Assembly (NCBI GenBank): GCA_002898975.1 | Contig: BEID01000005.1 | Span: 1 to 14,235, forward strand | Length of the DNA stretch: 14,235 nucleotides | Reading direction: 5' to 3' | DNA from: a bacterium HR27 | Lineage (GTDB): Bacteria > Chloroflexota > Chloroflexia > Thermomicrobiales > Thermomicrobiaceae | In this document: piece by piece, positions 1 through 6,859 of the stretch | How the letters are laid out: each line of letters starts with the position of its first letter | Numbering within the stretch: position 1 is the stretch's first letter | The notes under the pieces: generated by a model | What the model saw: the letters and a program-made list of their open reading frames with translations, nothing else | What the model was told of the DNA's origin: nothing | Database searches by the model: none | Program-made: the position numbers and the translations under genes

Positions 1-1005
1 ATCCGGCAACGGACTCTGCTCCGCGAAGGCAATCGCGCGGGCGACCTCCTCTTCCGCCTCGCGGCGCAGTCGCTCGAGCGTTGCGTCATCGGCCCACCCG
101 AGCTTCTTCAGTCGCTCGCCGAGGCGCGGGATCGGATCGAGCTGGCGCCAGCGCTCGACCTCCTCGCGCGTCCGGTATTCTTCGGCGTCCCCCTCGAAAT
201 GACCCCGGTAGCGATAGCAGACAGCCTCGATCAAGCTCGGACCGTATCCAGCGCGAGCCCGCTCGATCGCGTCCTTCGCGGCACGCCACACGTCGATTAC
301 GTCCATCCCGTCCACCAGATAGGACGGCACGTTGAAGCCGAGGGCTCGCTGGAACTGGTGCGGCTGGGCGAGCGCCTGCCACTTGGGCGTCGAGTCGGCG
401 TACATGTTGTCCTCGATCACAATCACCAGGGGCAGGCGCCAGAGTACTGCGGCGTTCAGCGTTTCGGCGAGTGTCCCGTGGTTGGCAGCACCCTCGCCAG
501 CGAATGCGACCGCGACGTGCGGCTCGCCACGGTGGCGGAAGGCGAACGCTGCACCGGCCGCTTGCGGGAACGACGCACCGACGATACCGCTGCAGGAGAA
601 GCGGTGCTCCGCATCGAACAGATGCATGTGCCCACCCTTCCCGCGGCAGAGGCCGGTCACCTTGCCGAAGATCTCAGCGGCCAGTTTGTCCGCCGGTACG
701 CCCTTCGCGAGCGCATGGTGATGCGGCCGGTGCGTACTGACGACAGCATCCGGATCGCGGAGGTGCATCCCCACGCCGACCGCGACCGCCTCCTGGCCGA
801 CCGCAAGGTGCATCTCGCCGCGGATCGGGCCGGCTGCCATGTTGAACTGCGGGGTCTTGCCGATGTAGTAGCGGTCGGCGATCGTCTCCTCGAACGACCG
901 GATCAGACACATCTGCCGGTACGCCGCGAGCAGGATGTCCGGCGTCAAGCCAGCCTTCTCGACGGTGTACCGCAGGTCAGCGAGACTCGGCTCGGGCTTC
1001 CACAT
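1..1005 (-). CDS. TPP-dependent 2-oxoacid/acetoin dehydrogenase E1 component, alpha subunit (3' end beyond window)
   Basis: This is the alpha subunit of a thiamine-diphosphate E1 enzyme that decarboxylates a 2-oxoacid (or acetoin) and passes the acyl group to an E2 lipoyl protein. Reading the minus strand from ATG at 1005 gives 335 codons without a stop, running off the left edge at ...EQSPLPD. Since the family is usually about 320-345 residues, only a short tail should be missing. Family signatures include GQEAVAVGVG (about residues 70-79), STHRPHHHALAKG (about 90-102), GKGGHMH (about 122-128), the TPP/Mg motif GEGAANHG (170-177) continuing to EDN (198-200), and the YRGH...EYRTREE loop (about 265-282). 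The motif has GEG where most relatives have GDG. The start is fixed by a GGGAGGTG Shine-Dalgarno just upstream. The beta subunit would be expected beyond the window. The sequence resembles AcoA and PdhA types alike, so the substrate is not settled. Confidence 0.92.
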   Translation of the reverse strand, partial: MWKPEPSLADLRYTVEKAGLTPDILLAAYRQMCLIRSFEETIADRYYIGKTPQFNMAAGPIRGEMHLAVGQEAVAVGVGMHLRDPDAVVSTHRPHHHALAKGVPADKLAAEIFGKVTGLCRGKGGHMHLFDAEHRFSCSGIVGASFPQAAGAAFAFRHRGEPHVAVAFAGEGAANHGTLAETLNAAVLWRLPLVIVIEDNMYADSTPKWQALAQPHQFQRALGFNVPSYLVDGMDVIDVWRAAKDAIERARAGYGPSLIEAVCYRYRGHFEGDAEEYRTREEVERWRQLDPIPRLGERLKKLGWADDATLERLRREAEEEVARAIAFAEQSPLPD

Positions 1006-1058
1006 GCCGCACCTCCCTCACTGCACCGCGGCTCGTTCGACTCGTCCCTCTGCTCCCC

Positions 1059-1087
1059 AGCGTAGAGGTCATCCGGTGAGCTGTCAA
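1059..1087 (-). promoter_or_regulatory. Sigma70-like promoter of the E1 alpha gene
   Basis: On the minus strand TTGACA (1082-1087) is followed after exactly 17 bases by TACGCT (1059-1064). The -35 matches consensus fully and the -10 keeps TA...T. Transcription would start near 1052, giving a leader of about 47 bases before ATG 1005. The E1 gene can therefore be transcribed independently of the flavoprotein gene that ends at 1265. I recognise nothing else in 1088-1264, and no clear terminator after the upstream gene. Confidence 0.65.
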
Positions 1088-1264
1088 GAGGATGAAGCGA
1101 CAGCGTGCGCCGGTGCAGTGAAATCAGGCGATCGACCCGTGGGCTACATGGGCACCGAGACAACCGTCGCGAGCGACGATCATTCCCCAGCGGTCGTCAC
1201 CGACCTCCTGGCCTGGCTGCACGTCGAGGTGCGACCAGTGCCACGCTTCCCGGTTCCTTGTCCT

Positions 1265-2944
1265 TCATTGGCGGGCGAGCGACTCGGCCAGGGAACGCAC
1301 GGCGTGCAGCATGCCGATATAGGCGAAGGTGCAAGCCGGTCCGATCGTCGAACCCGGTCCGGGATAGGTGCGACCCATCACCGACGCCGTCGTGTTCCCG
1401 GCCGCGTACAGCCCAGGGATCGGTTGCCCGTCCTCGCGGAGGACGCGGGCCCACTCGTCAGTCAGGAGCCCACCTTTGGTGCCGAGATCACCCGGATAGA
1501 TGGCCGTCGCGTAGAACGGCGGGCGATCGAGCGGCCCGAGGTTCGGATTCGGCCGCACTCTGGGGTCCCCGTAGAACCGGTCATAGGCACTGTCGCCGCG
1601 ATGGAAGTCTTCGTCCTTGCCAGCCGCCGCCATGCGATTAAAGCGTTCCACCGTGCGCTCGAGCCCATCCGGGTCGATACCGCAGCGGAGCGCGAGTTCG
1701 CGCAGCGTCTGCGCCCGGACGAGGAATCGATCGCTCGTCATCGAACGCGGTGTGAGCAGCGGCGGGACGAAACCGAATGGATAGAAGCGACGGTGCTTGG
1801 AATCGATGATCAACCACGCTGGGATCGCTGGAACTTCGCGATGCCGCTCGTACTGGGCATGGCCGCAATCGACGTAGGATGCCGACTCGTTCATGAAGCG
1901 CTGGCCACTCGAGTCGACGATGATCCCGAAGGGGAAGGAGCGTTCCCAGAGGACGAAGAGCGGTCGGCCGTTCGGCATGATCGCCGTCGGGCCCCACCAG
2001 GCATCGTCCATGAGCGCGAGAGCCGCACCGATGGCCTGGGCAGCGCGAATCGCGTCACCGGTGTCGCTGGGGGCAGCGCTCGTCCATTCCGTGGTGATCG
2101 GGTGGGGGTGGTAGCGCTCGCGCATCTCCCGGTTGTGCGCGAATCCGCCAGCCGCCAGCAACACACCGCCCCGCGCACGGATCCGGACCGGGCGACCCTG
2201 GTGCTGCACCACTGCACCGACGACGGCTCCGTCCTCCGTGAGCAGCTCGACCAGCGGACTCTCCAGCCAGATCGGAATGCTCCGCTGGAGACAAAGCGAC
2301 AGCAGTTGACCGATGAGCGAGGCACCCAGCGTGAGCGGCACACGGCCGCGCAGGCGATAGGACAGGAGTCGCCAGACGACACGAGCTGCCGTCAGGGCTC
2401 CGTTCGGTGTCCGGAGGACGAGGGCGAACTGACTCGCTTCGTTCGTATGGAGTGGCACGCTCGGCAAATTGGGATACCGGTGCAAGCGAGCCAGCCAGAC
2501 CCCCAGTTGCCTCCCGTCGAAGAGCGCTCCCTCGATCGACCGGCCGAAGGTCGAACCACCCGGCTTCTCAGGATAATAATCCGGATAGCCGAGCGACGGT
2601 CGCCAGCGGAAACCCAGTCGCTCCAGGAACTCGACCATTTGTGGCCCGTACTCGAGGAAAGCGCGCCGGCGTTCTGGCGAGGAGGCTGGTCCGACCTCCC
2701 CGATCACCTCGTTCATGTACCGGAGCGCTTCTTCGAACGAATCGCGCAAGCCAGCTCGCCGGCTGACCGGGTTGTTGGGGATCCAGAGCCCCCCACCTGA
2801 CCAGGCAGTCGTCCCACCCACGGAGGCGGTCTTCTCCACCACGAGCGGCTCGAAGCCGTGTTCTTTGACGACCAGTGCACCGACGAGCGCTGCGCCTCCG
2901 CTGCCGACGATAAGGACATCCGTCTGATAATCGAAATCCGGCAT
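1265..2944 (-). CDS. FAD-dependent dehydrogenase of the 3-ketosteroid delta-1-dehydrogenase (KstD)/fumarate reductase flavoprotein family
   Basis: The product is a 559-residue flavoprotein likely to introduce a C-C double bond into a keto-substrate. The N-terminus carries a dinucleotide fold (VLIVGSGGAA, 10-19) and the next FAD contacts EKTASVGGTTAWSGGG (37-52). KstD-like positions are visible: Y-D-Y-Y before PEKPGG (120-130), NESASY (352-357) and TYPGPGSTIGPA (526-537). The last holds the Y-x-x-x-G pair that, in Rhodococcus KstD, contacts the steroid A ring (Y487/G491). AAGN (514-517) closes the FAD site. ATG 2944 is chosen because GGGGAGGG lies just upstream; an in-frame start at 3049 would add 35 unconserved residues. 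The gene lies upstream of the E1 alpha gene on the same strand, separated by 259 bases. The family includes enzymes for non-steroid substrates, and no steroid catabolism genes are nearby, so the true substrate is unknown. Confidence 0.85.
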   Translation of the reverse strand: MPDFDYQTDVLIVGSGGAALVGALVVKEHGFEPLVVEKTASVGGTTAWSGGGLWIPNNPVSRRAGLRDSFEEALRYMNEVIGEVGPASSPERRRAFLEYGPQMVEFLERLGFRWRPSLGYPDYYPEKPGGSTFGRSIEGALFDGRQLGVWLARLHRYPNLPSVPLHTNEASQFALVLRTPNGALTAARVVWRLLSYRLRGRVPLTLGASLIGQLLSLCLQRSIPIWLESPLVELLTEDGAVVGAVVQHQGRPVRIRARGGVLLAAGGFAHNREMRERYHPHPITTEWTSAAPSDTGDAIRAAQAIGAALALMDDAWWGPTAIMPNGRPLFVLWERSFPFGIIVDSSGQRFMNESASYVDCGHAQYERHREVPAIPAWLIIDSKHRRFYPFGFVPPLLTPRSMTSDRFLVRAQTLRELALRCGIDPDGLERTVERFNRMAAAGKDEDFHRGDSAYDRFYGDPRVRPNPNLGPLDRPPFYATAIYPGDLGTKGGLLTDEWARVLREDGQPIPGLYAAGNTTASVMGRTYPGPGSTIGPACTFAYIGMLHAVRSLAESLARQ

Positions 2945-2990
2945 GGTACCCTCCCCTGCTTCACGACGCGTGCGCGACTGCGTGTTCCGT

Positions 2991-3019
2991 ACTCTGCCAG
3001 CGATCGACCGATTCGTCAA
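2991..3019 (-). promoter_or_regulatory. Possible promoter of the KstD-like gene
   Basis: On the minus strand TTGACG (3014-3019) is followed by a 17-base spacer and CAGAGT (2991-2996). The -35 is good but the -10 matches only 3 of 6. It would start transcription about 40 bases before ATG 2944. The 2945-3198 interval is the shared control region of this gene and the divergent serA transcript. Confidence 0.35.
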
Positions 3020-3108
3020 CCGAGGCGACTGCGAGCTCCCGATCCGCACGGTCGGACCGAGCCTTTCTCTCGACCTGCGCCATGGAAAAAAGGAGTATCG
3101 TCTGACTC

Positions 3109-3136
3109 TTGCTCACGTCGCATTTTCCCGTATACT
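3109..3136 (+). promoter_or_regulatory. Promoter of the leader ORF-serA transcript
   Basis: A TATACT -10 (3131-3136, 5 of 6 to consensus) is preceded at 16 bases by TTGCTC (3109-3114), which matches only TTG of the -35. The start site would be near 3143, giving about 56 bases before the small ORF and about 255 bases before serA. This unusually long leader fits post-initiation control of serA. Confidence 0.5.
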
Positions 3137-3198
3137 ACAGTGAGCGCCTCATGGCGCGACCGCACTCGATGCCGAACCGTAAGGAGGGAAAGGGTACG

Positions 3199-3432
3199 AT
3201 GAACCAGTACACCGCCTCACGAGTCGACCAGCGTGTCGTCTTCTACACCGCGGCGGTGGGCTTCGGTTCCGGTTCGGGTTGCGGTCGCGGCTCCAGTAGT
3301 CCCTCCGGTTCCGGTCGCAGCGGCTCCGGTCGCCACGGAGACGCTGTGACGATCCGTTCGCTCACTGTCACCGTAAGACGTGAACCGGAGGGGATCCATG
3401 GAACGGCAGATTCGACTCGCACTCGATCTTGA
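3199..3432 (+). CDS. Gly/Ser/Cys-rich leader peptide upstream of and overlapping serA
   Basis: This is a 77-codon ORF I do not recognise as a known protein. ATG 3199 is preceded by AAGGAGG (3181-3187, spacing 11) and AAAGGG immediately after it. In-frame starts further upstream exist (for example ATG 3151) but lack such a site. From residue 21 to 47 the peptide has 11 Gly, 9 Ser and 1 Cys out of 27. These are the amino acids produced from the SerA pathway. The rest of the peptide is ordinary (Thr/Val/Arg-rich). The ORF ends at TGA 3430-3432, 35 bases past the serA start in another frame, so ribosomes translating it pass over the serA ribosome binding site. The most attractive reading is a regulatory leader peptide. 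Alternatives are a genuine small protein or a chance ORF over a low-complexity stretch. It is longer than classical leader peptides. Confidence 0.55.
   Translation: MNQYTASRVDQRVVFYTAAVGFGSGSGCGRGSSSPSGSGRSGSGRHGDAVTIRSLTVTVRREPEGIHGTADSTRTRS
3301..3392 (+). promoter_or_regulatory. Anti-Shine-Dalgarno pairing that could sequester the serA ribosome binding site
   Basis: CCCTCCGGTTC at 3301-3311, inside the Ser/Gly codons of the leader ORF, is perfectly complementary to GAACCGGAGGG at 3382-3392. A U-G pair (3300/3393) extends the helix to 12 bp. The downstream arm contains the whole serA Shine-Dalgarno (GGAGGGG, 3387-3393), five to eleven bases before ATG 3398. A second copy of the anti-SD core, TCCGGTTC at 3268-3275, could pair with 3382-3389 instead. 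Two smaller stems lie in the loop: CTCCG/CGGAG (3324-3328/3336-3340) and GTGAC/GTCAC (3346-3350/3367-3371). There is no U-tract after any stem, so translational control fits better than transcription termination. Confidence 0.55.
3306..3335 (+). repeat. Two-copy 15-base tandem repeat encoding SGSGR-SGSGR in the leader ORF
   Basis: Bases 3306-3320 and 3321-3335 agree at 12 of 15 positions and are in register with the reading frame, so the peptide reads SGSGRSGSGR. Related GGTTCCGGT units occur just upstream (3265-3273). This may have arisen by slippage; it multiplies both Ser/Gly codons and copies of the anti-SD core. Confidence 0.7.
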
Positions 3433-5611
3433 CGGTGTTCTGACGGAGCACCCGGCGCCGCTGGCCCAGGCGGCCAACCGAGCGCTGGGTATGCAGCTAC
3501 CCGATCACGCATTCGTCGATTCCCATGGCTGCAACGTCCCGGAGGCCGTCCGCCTCTGGGTCTACGGCCCCGGCGGGCCAGCGACGCTGCTCGATCCGGC
3601 ACCGAACGCACCGCAGCTTCTGCGCGACGTGCTGCGCGTCCTCGGGAGCGATCGCGTGGTCATTATCACCGCGCGGCCGGAACGCTCGCGCGCGACGACC
3701 GAGGAGTGGCTGCAGCGACACGGCTTCCCACGCTGCCGGATCGTCTTCACCGACGACAAGGTGGTGGCCGCCCGTGAACTCGGCGTGACCCATGCCATCG
3801 AGGACAGTCTGCGGCACGCGACACGGTACGCCGAAGCTGGTATCACCTGCTTCCTGTTGACGAACGAGCCCGCACCTCCCGGCGAGTCGCCGTTCGTCGT
3901 CCGCGTGCCGGACCTGACCGCTGCTGTCCAATCGGTGCTGCGCCTCGCTGGGGCACCGCTCCCGACCACCAGCAGCGACGGGGTCCTGCCGCGTCGCCGG
4001 CGGATCGTCGTGAGCGACGTGATCGACCAGCGCGCCCTCGAGCGGCTGGCCGCTGAGGCCGAGGTGATCGAGGTCGATGGTCGCGACAAGGAAGCGCTCT
4101 ACGCAGCACTGCGCGACGCGGATGCCCTGATCGTCCGCAGCGAGACGCAGGTCACCCGCGAACTCCTCTCCCACGCACCGCGTCTCCGCGTGGTGGCACG
4201 TGCCGGTACCGGTGTCGACAACATCGACCTCCAGGCAGCGACCGAGGCGGGTATCCTGGTCCTCAACGCACCGGGTGCCAACGCGGTCTCAGCGGGCGAA
4301 CACACGATCGCCCTCATGCTCGCCATCTCGCGCTGCCTCATCGAGGCGAACGCGACGACGCACGCCGGACGCTGGGAACGCAAGCGCTTCCGCCCGTTCG
4401 ACCTCAAAGGGAAGACCGTCGGCATCGTCGGACTCGGTCGTGTCGGTTCGGTCGTTGCCCAGCGGCTCCGTGCCTTCGAGGTCCGCTTGCTCGGGTATGA
4501 CCCGTACATCACGCGCGAGCGCTTCGCTCAGCTGGGCGTCGAACCGGTCGACTACGAGACGCTGCTCGAGCACAGCGACATCGTCACCTTCCACGTGCCG
4601 GCGACACCGGAGACCCGCCATATGCTCGATGCCCGCGCGATCGCTCGGATGAAGCGCGGTGCGATCGTCATCAACTGTGCGCGCGGCGAGATCGTCGACG
4701 TACACGCGCTCGCGGAAGCGCTGAAGAGCGGGCATATCGCGGCAGCCGGTGTCGACGTGTTCCCGGAGGAGCCAGCCTACGAGAGCCCGCTGTTCGGTCT
4801 CCCGAACGTCGTGCTCACGCCCCACATCGGTGGCTCGAGCCGAGAAGCGCTCGAGGCGGTGGGCGAGATCATCGCCACGACCACGCTGGCGGCCTTGCGG
4901 GGTGAGGTCGTCCCCAACGCGGTCAACCTTCCGGCCGCATCGCTCCACGCACCGGAACTGCTGCGACTGACGCAGGTGGCCGAGGCAGCTGGCCACCTCA
5001 TCGCGGTGCTCCAGCCAGCCCGGCCATCGAGCTTCCTGGTAACCGTGCACGGCCAGGTTGCACCGGATATCGCCGAGCATGTGACCGCCGTGGCACTCGC
5101 TGCCGCGCTCCGGCGCTGGACAGTGCGACGGGTGACACCCGTCAACGCGCGGCTGGTCGCGCAGGAACTGCAGCTCTTCGTCGACGTGCGTTTCGATACC
5201 GGCGCCTCGACGGTACCCGAGTTCAACTTCGAGGTCGATGGCGACCCGCCACATCACGTCATGGTGCGCTGGGACCACCGCCACGCCGGCATCATGGAAG
5301 TCGACCGCTTCTCGCTCGAGCGGCCGCTGGCCGGCCACATGCTCATCACGCATCACCGCGATCGACCCGGCATCATCGGCCGCATCGGGACGATTCTCGG
5401 CCGCTACGATGTGAATATCGCGGGCATGCAGGTCGGGCGCCGGGAGCGCGGCGGCGAAGCGATCATGGTGCTGAATGTCGACGACCCGATTCCGGAAGCA
5501 GCCTTGAACGAGATCCTGCAGGTGCCGGACGTGTGGACAGCCTACGTCGTCTCGCTCCCGGAGCCTGTCGACGCACCGGCACCCTTCGCACCGGCCCTGG
5601 CCGACGACTGA
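3398..5611 (+). CDS. serA: D-3-phosphoglycerate dehydrogenase with N-terminal HAD phosphatase-like domain (fusion)
   Basis: SerA oxidises 3-phosphoglycerate to 3-phosphohydroxypyruvate with NAD, the first committed step of serine synthesis. The 737-residue product has two parts. Residues 1-185 form a HAD-type domain: DLDGV (10-14, nucleophile D10 and D12), T91 in IITARP, K121 after FTDD, and acidic E135/D136 in AIEDS. From about 201 a full SerA follows: GLGRVG NAD motif (345-350), D368, ARG with catalytic R429, DVFPEEP (453-459, E458) and PHIGG with H476. An intervening ASB-like domain (about 515-640) and an ACT domain (about 647-718, RDRPGIIG) complete it. The SerA part alone has the usual length (about 530). 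ATG 3398 is chosen for GGAGGGG spaced 4 bases away; a GTG at 3380 lacks such a site. Expression is probably controlled by the overlapping leader ORF. The HAD domain resembles 5'(3')-deoxyribonucleotidases and could be a phosphoserine phosphatase, which is untested inference. It ends 10 bases from the convergent glycosyltransferase gene. Confidence 0.95.
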   Translation: MERQIRLALDLDGVLTEHPAPLAQAANRALGMQLPDHAFVDSHGCNVPEAVRLWVYGPGGPATLLDPAPNAPQLLRDVLRVLGSDRVVIITARPERSRATTEEWLQRHGFPRCRIVFTDDKVVAARELGVTHAIEDSLRHATRYAEAGITCFLLTNEPAPPGESPFVVRVPDLTAAVQSVLRLAGAPLPTTSSDGVLPRRRRIVVSDVIDQRALERLAAEAEVIEVDGRDKEALYAALRDADALIVRSETQVTRELLSHAPRLRVVARAGTGVDNIDLQAATEAGILVLNAPGANAVSAGEHTIALMLAISRCLIEANATTHAGRWERKRFRPFDLKGKTVGIVGLGRVGSVVAQRLRAFEVRLLGYDPYITRERFAQLGVEPVDYETLLEHSDIVTFHVPATPETRHMLDARAIARMKRGAIVINCARGEIVDVHALAEALKSGHIAAAGVDVFPEEPAYESPLFGLPNVVLTPHIGGSSREALEAVGEIIATTTLAALRGEVVPNAVNLPAASLHAPELLRLTQVAEAAGHLIAVLQPARPSSFLVTVHGQVAPDIAEHVTAVALAAALRRWTVRRVTPVNARLVAQELQLFVDVRFDTGASTVPEFNFEVDGDPPHHVMVRWDHRHAGIMEVDRFSLERPLAGHMLITHHRDRPGIIGRIGTILGRYDVNIAGMQVGRRERGGEAIMVLNVDDPIPEAALNEILQVPDVWTAYVVSLPEPVDAPAPFAPALADD

Positions 5612-5621
5612 GCGGCGCTAC

Positions 5622-6833
5622 TCACACCAGACGGCGATAGAGGTCCAGCGTGCGCTGGGCGACGGCACGCCAGCTGAAGTGCTGTTCGACCCGCGCACGT
5701 CCGTTCCGGCCTAACCGCTCGCGCAGGGACGGATTGTCGACGATCCGCTGGATGGCCGCTGCCAGGTCGCGAGCGAATCCCTGCGGGTCGATCGGCTCAC
5801 CGCGTTCCGGGTCGACCTCCACGTGGACGAGGATCCCGGTCTCCCCGTCGACGACGACTTCCGGTATGCCGCCGACGTCGGAAGCGACGACCGGACACTC
5901 GCAAGCCATCGCCTCCAGATTGATGAGGCCGAACGGCTCGTACACCGACGGGCAGCAGAAGACCGTCGCGTGCGAGTAGAACTGGATCACGTCCGAGCGC
6001 GGCAGCATCTCCGGAATCCAGACGATACCGCTTCGCTGGGCACGGAGCTCAGCCACTCGCGTCTCGACCGCCTGCGCGAGTTCCGGGGTATCGGGCTGGC
6101 CGGCGAGGAGAACGACCTGAACGTCCGGGCGGAGGAACCGTACCGCATCGAGCAGATGCACGATCCCTTTCTGCCGGGTGATCCGACCGACGAAGAGGAC
6201 GTACGGCCGGTCGAGGTCGACACCGGCACGCTCCAGAGCGCTCGTCTCGCTCGTCTTCCGGTAGAGGTCGATGTCGATCCCATTGTGAATGACGTGGACG
6301 CGCTCCGGCGGTATCGCGAAGAGGCGGAGGACATCCTGGCGCGTCGCACCGGACACCGCGATCACAGCATCGGCCGCCTCGATCGCCGTCCGCTCCATCC
6401 AGGAGCTGAGCCGGTAGGCTGTCCCGAGTTGCTCGGCTTTCCACGGTCGAAGCGGTTCGAGCGAGTGGATTGTCAACACGTACGGACGCTCCCAGAGGAG
6501 ACGCCCCCAGAGGGCCGCCAGGTCGGTGTACCAGGTGTGCGCGTGGATGACGTCGGCATCGATCGGATCGCGTACCATCAGCAGGTTCCGCGACAAGGCA
6601 TCGAGCGCGGACCAATGGCGGCGATCTCCACTGCGCCGGATCTCGTCCCATCCCCGATAGCCGCGGACGCGCAGGTTGGGCTGTTCGATGTCCTGATCGC
6701 CGAAGCAACGCACCTCGACAGCGACGAGTGCAGCGAGTTCGCGTGTCAGGTACTCGACATGCACGCCAGCGCCGCCGTAGACGTGCGGCGGATACTCGTT
6801 CGTCAGCACCAGCACTTTGCGGACATCAGCCAT
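5622..6833 (-). CDS. GT4 glycosyltransferase, Corynebacterium-type glycogen synthase / alpha-maltose-1-phosphate synthase
   Basis: This 403-residue GT-B enzyme is of the type annotated as Corynebacterium-family glycogen synthase (GlgA/GlgM), which transfers glucose from ADP-glucose to an alpha-glucan or to glucose-1-phosphate. Evidence: an N-terminal VLTNEYPP...YGGAGVHVEYL (9-29), HAHTWYT (97-103), TIHSLEPLRPWK (121-132), the donor phosphate site GRITRQKG with R217 and K222, and the E-x7-E retaining motif with E299 and E307 in YEPFGLINLEAM. ATG 6833 is preferred because AGGGGG lies 7 bases upstream. An in-frame GTG at 6863 overlapping the stop of the ATPase gene is possible and would add 10 residues. 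The start lies 26 bases after the ATPase stop, so the two are probably co-transcribed, although their functions are not obviously linked. No other glg genes are in the window. Another GT4 sugar specificity remains possible. Confidence 0.87.
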   Translation of the reverse strand: MADVRKVLVLTNEYPPHVYGGAGVHVEYLTRELAALVAVEVRCFGDQDIEQPNLRVRGYRGWDEIRRSGDRRHWSALDALSRNLLMVRDPIDADVIHAHTWYTDLAALWGRLLWERPYVLTIHSLEPLRPWKAEQLGTAYRLSSWMERTAIEAADAVIAVSGATRQDVLRLFAIPPERVHVIHNGIDIDLYRKTSETSALERAGVDLDRPYVLFVGRITRQKGIVHLLDAVRFLRPDVQVVLLAGQPDTPELAQAVETRVAELRAQRSGIVWIPEMLPRSDVIQFYSHATVFCCPSVYEPFGLINLEAMACECPVVASDVGGIPEVVVDGETGILVHVEVDPERGEPIDPQGFARDLAAAIQRIVDNPSLRERLGRNGRARVEQHFSWRAVAQRTLDLYRRLV

Positions 6834-6859
6834 TGCATCGCCCCCTGCAGCCGATCGTA

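Noticed and set aside
1006..1264. Small gene or rho-independent terminator between the KstD-like and E1 genes
   Set aside because: Only a short GTCGC/GCGAC stem without a T-tract is visible, and the open frames there overlap the E1 promoter without a start site.
935..2800. 621-codon open frame on the plus strand
   Set aside because: It lies antisense to the KstD-like gene and the upstream end of the E1 gene. It is Arg-rich with no domain, whereas the minus strand shows clear family motifs.
3240..3340. CRISPR-like or minisatellite array
   Set aside because: The GGTTCCGGT-type units are short, in frame and few. They lack the repeat-spacer regularity of CRISPR and are better read as Ser/Gly codon repeats.
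5612..5621. Terminator between convergent serA and the glycosyltransferase gene
   Set aside because: Only 10 bases separate the stops and no hairpin is visible there.
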